56,421 bases of DNA from an uncultured Prevotellaceae bacterium (GTDB taxonomy: Bacteria > Bacteroidota > Bacteroidia > Bacteroidales > Bacteroidaceae), in contig CACWMK010000053.1 in the NCBI GenBank assembly GCA_902761905.1, forward strand, positions 1 through 56,421. Direction: 5' to 3'. Both the position numbers and the translations under genes were made by a program. Under the pieces are notes generated by a model. The model searched no databases and was not told the DNA's origin. It saw nothing but the letters and a program-made list of their open reading frames with translations. Positions 50,341 to 56,421 of the stretch are shown here, piece by piece. Each line of letters opens with the position of its first letter. Position 1 is the first letter of the stretch.

Positions 50341-51627
50341 CTATTTAATCAGTTCTTCGAGTTTCTTGACGAGTTCCTCGCCATAGATATTGATGGCTAT
50401 AACTTTGCCTTCGCGGTCAAGGAGGTAGTTCTGGGGGATGGACTTGAAACCTAATGTCTCGATATCAGGATATATTTTGCCCGTGTTAAAATCCACTCCG
50501 ATAAAATGATTGAAATTCTGCATACCTATAGATTCTATTCTACGTTTCCACGCACCTGGCAGTTTGTCGAGTGTAATAGCACAAATCTCGAAGTCGTTTG
50601 CATATTTCTTTTGGAGGGCAATCAATGGTCGCATATTATCTATACACGGTTTGCACCAACTGGCCCAAAAGTCTACGAGCACATATTTCCCCCTAAACTT
50701 ACCCAGACTCTGTGTCTCTCCATTCATCCTATGAAGATTTATATCCAGTTTCTTGCCAGTTTTGATATTCTGTTTCTTTGTATCGTTTGAGAATCGGATT
50801 ACAGAAGCACGGTCTTTCTTTATCTTCTGCATTTTTGCATAGATGCGCTTGGACTCAGGCGTTTCCATGGCTGATGCTTCTAAACCATAATGCAGTCTGA
50901 AGGGGCGATAATCAGGAAACTTCTTGAGCAAGGTGTCCTTATATAGATAGTCCTCATGATAATCGATATTCAGAAAGATAAGTGAATGATCCACAAGAAA
51001 CGGATTGTCTGAGTTTGCCAAGCCAGCATACATATCATGAATAGCAAGACTATCTGTATCAAACTGCAGTTGTAATGCTTGTAACCGCAAGGTGTCGGCC
51101 TTAGGAGTATGAACTATCAGCGAAATTAGCGAATCTCTCTTGCTACGCAAAATACGGTTCTGATGCAAATAACGATTCCACTCTGTCTGGGCACTCAATT
51201 GTGGAATATCAACCTCGTTTTTAAAGGCAATCTCGCTTTCTGCAGGAGCATCAAAAGATATACTGTCGCCAGGAGAAAGTATCAAACTTATCTCTCGTGC
51301 ACCTCTTTTCTCGAAAGTCAGCATTACCTTGTTTTGAAAGGGGATATATCCCTTTAGCTCCAAAGTTGTGCTACCGGCAGTACGAATAGAATCCAGAAGA
51401 TAGGTGTTACAATCATAATGTGTATACAGAAATACATCTTGCGGTGTAGAGGCTATAGCGGGTTCTACATTAACTCTGATATGTATGTTAGATGTTGAGT
51501 CTAAGACAGATTGTTCTTGTGCTACAGACAATACATTCTGAGCATCGAAAGCAGGCTTTGTCGCTTGGCAGCTGATAAAGGCTACTATCAGCATAAGTTC
51601 ACAGATAGATAGAATAGTTTTCTTCAT
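50341..51627 (-). CDS. TlpA family disulfide reductase, lipoprotein
   Basis: 428 aa from ATG 51627 (MKKTILSICELMLIVAFISC); the open frame to 51654 runs into the promoter. The signal peptide ends in the lipobox FISC-Q. The N-terminal part is a beta-rich domain as in DUF4369-type proteins, and the thioredoxin domain has WASWCKPCIDNM near residue 320 and SIPQNYLLDREGKVIAINIY. It reduces or isomerises disulfides outside the cytoplasm. First gene of TlpA-TlpA-TPR. Confidence 0.9.
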   Translation of the reverse strand: MKKTILSICELMLIVAFISCQATKPAFDAQNVLSVAQEQSVLDSTSNIHIRVNVEPAIASTPQDVFLYTHYDCNTYLLDSIRTAGSTTLELKGYIPFQNKVMLTFEKRGAREISLILSPGDSISFDAPAESEIAFKNEVDIPQLSAQTEWNRYLHQNRILRSKRDSLISLIVHTPKADTLRLQALQLQFDTDSLAIHDMYAGLANSDNPFLVDHSLIFLNIDYHEDYLYKDTLLKKFPDYRPFRLHYGLEASAMETPESKRIYAKMQKIKKDRASVIRFSNDTKKQNIKTGKKLDINLHRMNGETQSLGKFRGKYVLVDFWASWCKPCIDNMRPLIALQKKYANDFEICAITLDKLPGAWKRRIESIGMQNFNHFIGVDFNTGKIYPDIETLGFKSIPQNYLLDREGKVIAINIYGEELVKKLEELIK

Positions 51628-51651
51628 TATAATTTGATTTTGTTTCTGCGG

Positions 51652-51659
51652 CAAAGGTA
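51652..51659 (-). promoter_or_regulatory. Promoter -7 box of the TlpA operon
   Basis: TACCTTTG on the minus strand, 24 bp upstream of ATG 51627 and just beyond the terminator of the M56 operon. Confidence 0.6.
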
Positions 51660-51662
51660 TAC

Positions 51663-51695
51663 AAAAACTCCGATAGTATCAGGCTACCGGAGTTT
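51663..51695 (-). terminator. Terminator of the BlaI-M56 operon
   Basis: On the minus strand, AAACTCCG-g-TAG (51695-51684) pairs with CTA-t-CGGAGTTT (51676-51665) with one mismatch, then TTTTTG. Confidence 0.8.
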
Positions 51696-51699
51696 GCAA

Positions 51700-52089
51700 T
51701 TAGTTCGCATTTGAGGCCTGAAGATAGATTTCGTCTGCTAACTTCTGTTTTTCCTCTTTTCTGAGCGTTACTATTCTCTGTTCAGGCTGATAGCCCTTCC
51801 TTGATACTTTAATAATGTATTGACTCGCACGAGGAACAGATGCTACATAACGATACATCTTTGAGTTTTTGGAAACCTCTTGAATAGTTGGCTTACCCAA
51901 CTTCATGCCATCGATATTGGTGATTGTTACATCAGCATCGTTAAGATACGTCTTCGATTTTGCGTCTCGAACGTACGCGCCGATAAGCACTTTCTCTTCT
52001 TGTGAAGTATATGTATTTTCAAGAGCTGACTCACCAACAATGGAATCGGTATAGAACTCAGAGATTTTATCGAATTTTACTCTGATAAA
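51700..52089 (-). pseudogene. Detached C-terminal domain of the M56 protein
   Basis: 130 codons from TTT 52089 (FIRVKFDKISEFYTDSIVGE) to the stop at 51700, with no good start codon. It reads like a carboxypeptidase regulatory-type beta domain (GAYVRDAKSKTYLNDADVTI, SQYIIKVSRKGYQPEQRIVT). It picks up in the -1 frame exactly where the M56 frame ends, so it is best explained as the lost tail of that protein. An internal GTG (at VLIGAYV) could allow separate translation. Confidence 0.6.
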
Positions 52090-53732
52090 GGTACAGCACT
52101 TAACGGCTTGGAGCCATCCTCGTTGATAACTGCACAAACGGTGACAGGATACAACTTCTCTTTTTTGTCGGCCGATGACAACTGAACGTGTTCGGCAAAC
52201 CATTTGTCGGCATCGCCCTCGAACTTTGGTTGTTCCTTCACATCAATAGAGTTATAGATATATTCGCCAGGTCTGTTCATACAAAATGTATAACCTTGCA
52301 GATCTTGACCAAATAATGCTTCTACCTTATATGTTTTACTCGTAAGACCAGGATAGGTGGCCTTAACGGTGGTACCGAGTGCAATCTTCATTTCGCACCA
52401 CCCCTCGCTATTGGTAAAGGCTTTGTGGCCAGTTTCTTCCACAGATACCTCTGCGCCACTAAGTGGTTGGCCTGTTGCGATGTTCACTACTTTGAAGAAC
52501 ATCCAGCGCTTGTCGGTGTTTTTATACTTTTCTGGCCATTCGTATTTCTCTGTTCGATTGAATCCAGAGACGTATGTGGTGTAGAGTTCGATAACTCTGG
52601 GCTTATCGCCCTGCAACAACTTTACTTCTTTGATGCTTTCTACTGGTATGTAGGGGATATTATCCTTTGTAATCTCTTTGCCATCAAGTTTTACAACATG
52701 ATTTTCCACATCGAAATAGCTTCTTGTATTCCATCCTCTTTCTTCCTTCACGTCGCCATGTTCTGCTAGATGACCACTTTCTAACCAAGTGTAGAAGGCT
52801 CCAACAGGAGCTTTTACGCCAAAGCATTCTCTGCCATCCTTCACTTCGAAGGTGATGGCATACTTATCGAGATTGCGATAATCAACCTTTGTTGCACACG
52901 AGGTATATAGAGATATAGCCACGATTGGCAGAATGTAGGCTAATCGCCACCATTGCAGGCGGCTTGATTTTGTTTTTGTTATCATTGTTATTCGCTTTTT
53001 AAGGGTACTCTTATTACTGATACCATTAACCAGAGAGTACCCACCCTGGTTGGCGGCCATACGGACTAACAAGTTTAGATACTGAATGTCGTTGAATCCG
53101 TGAGAGAGTACCTGCTGATCGGCCTCGTACTCATGAATGGTGCGCAAGTCGCGTCGCAACATCCACATGGCGGGGTTAAACCATTGCAGGGCAGTAAAGA
53201 GTTCTATCAATACCACATCCATAGAGTGATGCAACCGGATGTGACCCAATTCGTGTGTGAGAAGGGCTGATGTGCCTTCCTCAAAATCATTTCGATTAAG
53301 AAATACCGTATTCCACCAGCTGAAAGGCTGACTTGCCGTCTCGCAAACAGCGAGTTTATGGCCTTCTGACATTGGATGAATCTCGCTAGGCTGTTTCAGT
53401 TTGTTAAGTTGGTGTAGTGATAACGACAATCTTGCTATCATTAATACCACACCTATTATAAAAATAGCAACCAGCACAAGCGTCCAGGCGTGATAATCAT
53501 TCCCCGTATTGTTTGATACAATCTGAGCAGCATCCATATCACCTGTAATGTCGACGGTTTTATGGATGGTTATCCTACAGAGTGGGAGTATAAACGAGGC
53601 TATCACTGATAATATTAGTATCATGCGATTTTGTTTATGGCAAGTCTGGCTTGCCAAAAATAATCGCCAGCATGCATAAAATGCAGTTATCAGTAGGGCA
53701 ACTTTCAGCTCGTAAATTAGGAATGCGGTCAT
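52077..53732 (-). CDS. M56 family metallopeptidase (BlaR1/MecR1-like)
   Basis: 551 aa. Four N-terminal membrane helices; zinc motif HELGHIRLHH near residue 158 and third ligand in EYEADQQVL. After the last helix comes a long exterior part with a carboxypeptidase-regulatory segment (GQPLSGAEVSVEETGHKAFT). In BlaR1-like systems the peptidase inactivates the BlaI repressor. It overlaps blaI by 4 bp (53729-53732). The C-terminus stops early in ...SKPLSAVPLSE, with the likely rest in another frame downstream. Confidence 0.88.
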   Translation of the reverse strand: MTAFLIYELKVALLITAFYACWRLFLASQTCHKQNRMILILSVIASFILPLCRITIHKTVDITGDMDAAQIVSNNTGNDYHAWTLVLVAIFIIGVVLMIARLSLSLHQLNKLKQPSEIHPMSEGHKLAVCETASQPFSWWNTVFLNRNDFEEGTSALLTHELGHIRLHHSMDVVLIELFTALQWFNPAMWMLRRDLRTIHEYEADQQVLSHGFNDIQYLNLLVRMAANQGGYSLVNGISNKSTLKKRITMITKTKSSRLQWWRLAYILPIVAISLYTSCATKVDYRNLDKYAITFEVKDGRECFGVKAPVGAFYTWLESGHLAEHGDVKEERGWNTRSYFDVENHVVKLDGKEITKDNIPYIPVESIKEVKLLQGDKPRVIELYTTYVSGFNRTEKYEWPEKYKNTDKRWMFFKVVNIATGQPLSGAEVSVEETGHKAFTNSEGWCEMKIALGTTVKATYPGLTSKTYKVEALFGQDLQGYTFCMNRPGEYIYNSIDVKEQPKFEGDADKWFAEHVQLSSADKKEKLYPVTVCAVINEDGSKPLSAVPLSE

Positions 53733-54046
53733 CTTTCTTGTGATTTTAGTTCTTCTACTTGGCTTAGGAGTTCGCGTAGATCATCGGTAGAAAGCTTTTC
53801 TTCTTTCAGAAAAGCAGAAACAAGCCCTTTGTACGAGTCTTTTACATAACTTTCTACCAGACGGAAAATGTTGCTTTGGGCATAATCTTGCTCAGTAATC
53901 AGTGCTTGATACTGATAAGTAGATCCATATTGCTTATGTCCCAAGAAACCTTGCAGTTCCAGTCGGCGCACGATGCGTACAAACAACGGACCATGCTGCC
54001 AGAACAGCTCCATCACTTCACGTTCCTTATTCGTAAGTTTCTTCAT
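53729..54046 (-). CDS. BlaI-family repressor lacking its recognition helix
   Basis: 105 aa against the usual 120-125. MKKLTNKEREVMELFWQHGP is a normal BlaI start. After GPLFVR the chain jumps straight to IVRRLELQGFLGHKQYG, leaving out about 18 residues that in the family hold the end of helix 2 and most of the DNA-recognition helix (pattern ending YNTVST). The C-terminal dimerisation helices are intact. It probably still dimerises and may be cut by the M56 partner, but specific operator binding is doubtful. Confidence 0.85.
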   Translation of the reverse strand: MKKLTNKEREVMELFWQHGPLFVRIVRRLELQGFLGHKQYGSTYQYQALITEQDYAQSNIFRLVESYVKDSYKGLVSAFLKEEKLSTDDLRELLSQVEELKSQER

Positions 54047-54099
54047 TTTGGGTTACCTTTTTAATTGTTGAATTATTCACTACATTCAGTATCTGGCGG

Positions 54100-54130
54100 C
54101 AAAGGTAACTATTTATTTATAAAGATACAA
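54100..54130 (-). promoter_or_regulatory. Promoter of blaI-M56
   Basis: Minus strand TTG (54128-54130), exactly 20 bp, TACCTTTG (54100-54107). Confidence 0.7.
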
Positions 54131-54145
54131 CTATTTTTTGTAGTT
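54126..54145. promoter_or_regulatory. Putative BlaI operator
   Basis: TACA (54126-54129) and TGTA (54139-54142), the half-sites typical of BlaI/MecI operators. They sit within an inverted repeat AACTA-N7-TAGTT (54129-54133, 54141-54145) covering the -33 element of the blaI promoter. Confidence 0.55.
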
Positions 54146-54199
54146 AGTCACTGCCGTTAACTTCATTAAATAGTTGTTTACACCGCTTAACTTTATATC

Positions 54200-54679
54200 T
54201 TAAAACCTGCGGGTGTGGCGGCGGTAGGTGTCGTATTCCTGGCCGAAGTCGCGATGAAGGCGACGTTCTTCGCTGATAACCTGTACCATCATAATAGCTA
54301 TGAAGATTAGCCAAACGAGTGCTGACTGCCAAGTGCATAGCAGAACGACAAAGCCTGCAAGATAGAGCAGCGTGCCATTAAGCATTGGATTGCGGTTGAT
54401 GCGATAAGGGCCATCAGTCATCAGATGTTGGGTGCGTGGGGCAACTTCGTGGCCGAAAGCATCCATAGGATTGCCCTTGCCACGTTGGCGCATATATACG
54501 ATAGTCCAAACGCTCATAGCCAGTCCGCCAAGCATCATCAGAACGGCTACAGACGTCCTCAAAACGCTAACATGCGCTATCGCAGGTCTGCCCGATGCAA
54601 ACCACATAACAGCAGGTATAAGCAGCACAAACAGCAATCCGCCTAACACATAACCCAAGATATCTCTTAACTTCTTCAT
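54200..54679 (-). CDS. Isoprenylcysteine/phospholipid methyltransferase-like membrane protein
   Basis: 159 aa with about four membrane segments. LMTDGPYRINRNPMLNGTLL near residue 88 is the G-P-Y-x-x-x-R-(N/H)P signature of the ICMT/PEMT family, and EERRLHRDFGQEYDTYRRHT is the matching C-terminal block. S-adenosylmethionine-dependent methylation of a lipid or thiol is expected; the substrate is unknown. Promoter -7 box TATCTTTG is at 54713-54720. Confidence 0.85.
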   Translation of the reverse strand: MKKLRDILGYVLGGLLFVLLIPAVMWFASGRPAIAHVSVLRTSVAVLMMLGGLAMSVWTIVYMRQRGKGNPMDAFGHEVAPRTQHLMTDGPYRINRNPMLNGTLLYLAGFVVLLCTWQSALVWLIFIAIMMVQVISEERRLHRDFGQEYDTYRRHTRRF

Positions 54680-54812
54680 CTTTCTCCTAGTTATTATATA
54701 TGATTGACGCTACAAAGATAGTGATTGCAGATGAAACCACCAAATAATTGGAATAAAACGGATAAAGAACAAAAAAATTCGTTTAAAATTTGGTAAATGT
54801 TCATTTATTGAT

Positions 54813-54820
54813 TAACTTTG
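54813..54820 (+). promoter_or_regulatory. Promoter -7 box of the candidate GNAT pair
   Basis: TAACTTTG, with TTTG (54789-54792) 20 bp upstream as the -33 element. It excludes the ATG at 54790 as the start of the first gene. Confidence 0.7.
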
Positions 54821-54849
54821 CGGCGGAAATAGAAATAGGAGAAGACAAA

Positions 54850-55026
54850 ATGGCAACAGCAATTAAAGCAATACCAACACTATATGGTGACGAAGCACGT
54901 CGTTTCCGCGAGATGGCAGACGAGACCGAGCGCAAGTTCGATCTTCGTCCAATGCGAGATTACACTAAGGATCCTCGCTTTCAAGCCATGCGTCGAATTC
55001 TGAAACGATCTAAGATAAGTTACTAA
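54850..55026 (+). CDS. Small protein, candidate antitoxin of a GNAT pair
   Basis: 58 aa from ATG 54850 (MATAIKAIPTLYGDEARRFR), charged and helical, ending MRRILKRSKISY. Not recognised as a named family, but its size, position 8 bp upstream of a GNAT gene and shared promoter fit the antitoxin of a TacT-like pair. No clear ribbon-helix-helix motif is seen. Confidence 0.65.
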   Translation: MATAIKAIPTLYGDEARRFREMADETERKFDLRPMRDYTKDPRFQAMRRILKRSKISY

Positions 55027-55033
55027 TTAAGAA

Positions 55034-55654
55034 ATGGCGTTTTTAGAAGATAACTGTATACTCGATATACTTTCAGATGGCATTCTAGAAGAGTGCCATC
55101 CTTTTGTGTGTGGCGATGACGATATGGATGAGTTTTTTCATAAAGATGCGCTCGACTACACTCGATACAGGATGGGTAAATCATATTGTTTCCGTTTGAA
55201 GGATGATGAGAAAACCATCGTTGCATGCTTTACTGTTTCTAACGATAGCATCCGTATATATGACTTGCCAAGCACTCGTCGTAATGCTATGTGGGGCATC
55301 ACTAACCGTGAGAAGATATTAACTAGATATCCTGGAGTACTAATTGGCAGACTTGCTGTTTCTTCGCAATTTGCTGGCAAAGGTGTTGGTTCTGAGATTC
55401 TTGACTTTATCAGAATGTGGTTTCTCGATGAATCAAACAAGACGGGATGTAGATTTGCAATAGTTGATGCAAAAAACGAACCGAAAATACTTAGGTTTTA
55501 TGAGCGAAAAGGATTTAAGTCGCTTTTCCCTCGTGAAATAGATGAAGATTTCTACACAAAACCTCCTAAGGATGAAGACGAGAAAACTGAGCGATTGAAA
55601 AATCCTAGAAAACTCAGAACTCGACTTATGTTCTGTGACTTGTTAGAGGAATAA
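55034..55654 (+). CDS. GNAT N-acetyltransferase, candidate toxin
   Basis: 206 aa. The acetyl-CoA loop is SQFAGKGVGSEIL (residues 111-123, Q/RxxGxG/A), preceded by IGRLAVS and followed by FAIVDAKNEP and FYERKGF with the catalytic-region Tyr156. This run of motifs (GRLAV, GKGxG, VDA, FYExxGF) is that of TacT/AtaT toxins, which acetylate aminoacyl-tRNA. About 35 C-terminal residues rich in Lys/Arg/Glu are extra. It follows the small gene by 7 bp. Confidence 0.85.
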   Translation: MAFLEDNCILDILSDGILEECHPFVCGDDDMDEFFHKDALDYTRYRMGKSYCFRLKDDEKTIVACFTVSNDSIRIYDLPSTRRNAMWGITNREKILTRYPGVLIGRLAVSSQFAGKGVGSEILDFIRMWFLDESNKTGCRFAIVDAKNEPKILRFYERKGFKSLFPREIDEDFYTKPPKDEDEKTERLKNPRKLRTRLMFCDLLEE

Positions 55655-55703
55655 TTGAAGGATTACCATTCACACTTAATAAAAGCAAAATCTTTGCTGA
55701 TTA

Positions 55704-55735
55704 TTTGGAGTGTAGCAATTTTATGATTACTTTTG
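55704..55735 (+). promoter_or_regulatory. Promoter of the broken gene at 55746
   Basis: TTTG (55704-55707), exactly 20 bp, TACTTTTG (55728-55735). A textbook Bacteroidetes promoter, 10 bp before ATG 55746. Confidence 0.7.
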
Positions 55736-55745
55736 CAGAAAAAAG

Positions 55746-56123
55746 ATGGCGTATGACATTTCTAAATCAATTCCATAAGGAGGCAACGGAGAGGAAACTG
55801 AGGAAAATCGCAGAATCCTTGAAGTCGCCAATGAACTCCATCGACGCTGCGAATTATATGAAGCGCAACTTCGAGATGGCCAAGCAAATGGAAGCCAGTT
55901 CGAAGTAGAGCAACGTGCAATACTTTGGTGGGCCCTTTATTATAAGGCTTTAATCACATTTTGGATATGGCGTAAAGCGGAACTATCCCAACATGGCGTA
56001 CAGCATTGTCGGCTTTGGGGTCGATATAATCGAGATTGCAAGGAATCGTGGTATCTAACCTATCTTTTGATTAACGATGGATTATTGTGGCCAATAGCAG
56101 TTAAAGAACTCTTCAGGTTCTAA
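55746..56123 (+). pseudogene. Gene broken by an in-frame stop at codon 11
   Basis: ATG 55746 reads MAYDISKSIP, then TAA (55776-55778), then 114 open codons in the same frame, starting GGNGEETEENRRILEVANEL and ending AVKELFRF. A Lys codon changed to TAA (SIP-K-GGNGEE) would explain it. The product is not recognised; the second half is Trp/Tyr-rich (WWALYYKALITFWIWR). A rival frame from ATG 55753 gives 51 aa (MTFLNQFHKEATERKLRKIA, ends 55908). The two overlap and I cannot tell for certain which is used. Confidence 0.5.
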
Positions 56124-56301
56124 CAATTGCATGGCCTCTTGTGGGAAGTGCTTTTGATAAAAACTTTCATAATCCGTATTTCTCCTTAAGATAATCCATA
56201 CGTGCCTTATCGCCGTTGATATCATCAGCATCAAGCTGCCCAACCATAGGCATGCTTAAAATCTCTTGAATTTCTGGTGACAGCTTTTCTATAGGTTGCA
56301 T
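56082..56301 (-). pseudogene. Small gene with an apparent +1 frameshift
   Basis: ATG 56301 reads MQPIEKLSPEIQEILSMPMV and on to KARMDYLKEKYGL, stopping at 56167 (44 aa). In the next frame the sequence continues sensibly as YESFYQKHFPQEAMQLLEPE to FFNCYWPQ and TAA 56082. Joining the frames near 56170 gives about 73 aa. Family unknown. Its 3' part is antisense to the end of the broken gene at 55746, so at most one may be coding there. Confidence 0.45.
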
Positions 56302-56353
56302 TTTATACTTTTTCCTTTTCTTACAATACTTAGTTAATTATACATTTAATCGT

Positions 56354-56420
56354 CTGAAAATCAATGAGTTATATTAACAAAATATAACTAATAAAATTTG
56401 GTCAAGTGCCTGATTTTCAG
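56354..56420. repeat. 10-bp inverted repeat at the window end
   Basis: CTGAAAATCA (56354-56363) and TGATTTTCAG (56411-56420) are exact inverted repeats flanking 47 bp of A/T-rich DNA. It may be the edge of an element that continues outside the window. Otherwise 56302-56421 shows no gene. Confidence 0.4.
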
Positions 56421-56421
56421 T

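Overview
The window looks like the chromosome of a member of Bacteroidales, most likely Prevotella or a close relative. Nearly every transcription unit starts with the Bacteroidetes promoter (TTTG or TTG, 19-20 bp, then TAnnTTTG). Shine-Dalgarno sequences are weak. The gene content is also typical of the group: an OMR-PnuT-thiamine pyrophosphokinase operon behind a TPP riboswitch, a TGS-domain nucleoside kinase, tandem NSS transporters, DUF5053, and a VirE_N/DUF3987 protein. Genus is an inference; no rRNA or marker set was searched.

Layout. 1-8.5 kb: the end of a possible sugar isomerase, an outer-membrane barrel, a 594-bp gene-free stretch with a 271-bp palindrome and a 22-bp array, an LD-carboxypeptidase, a HepT/MntA toxin-antitoxin pair, and the ychF-lgt-mutS-glycosylase cluster. 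8.6-16.2 kb: a small TatA-TatC operon carrying a fused NapH/NapG-like Fe-S protein and a Tat-signal aldo/keto reductase, then a helix-hairpin-helix protein and two NSS transporters. 16.2-25.8 kb: VanZ, CYTH, a 51-aa membrane protein, prfB, an acyl-CoA ligase, the TPP-riboswitch thiamine operon and a Na/Pi cotransporter. 25.9-42.5 kb: nucleoside kinase, polA, polyprenyl synthase, the dtd-mazG-deoC group, the rhodanese-mnmG-apt-uvrC run with two perfect parS sites, an M16 peptidase and an EamA transporter.

42.6-48.0 kb is an accessory locus: a CAT-like acetyltransferase, DUF5053 with a structured leader, a repeat-packed 490-bp intergenic region, a HIRAN-like protein of unknown function and a VirE_N/DUF3987 primase/helicase-like protein. 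48.0-54.1 kb holds TPR and TlpA genes downstream of a BlaI-M56 regulatory pair. It shows three lesions: a frameshifted TlpA, a split M56 C-terminus and a BlaI lacking its recognition helix. 54.2-56.4 kb has a methyltransferase, a candidate GNAT toxin-antitoxin pair and two broken small genes.

The most unusual signal is a set of short intergenic arrays at six places. All have a period of exactly 22 bp, and most have a dyad-symmetric core. The core sequence differs between loci, except that TTCCCA-N3-TGGGAA occurs at two loci more than 22 kb apart. I do not recognise this as a described system. The accessory locus also carries a 27-bp repeat made of 9-bp units, present as two identical intergenic copies in opposite orientation and as a diverged copy inside the DUF3987 coding sequence.
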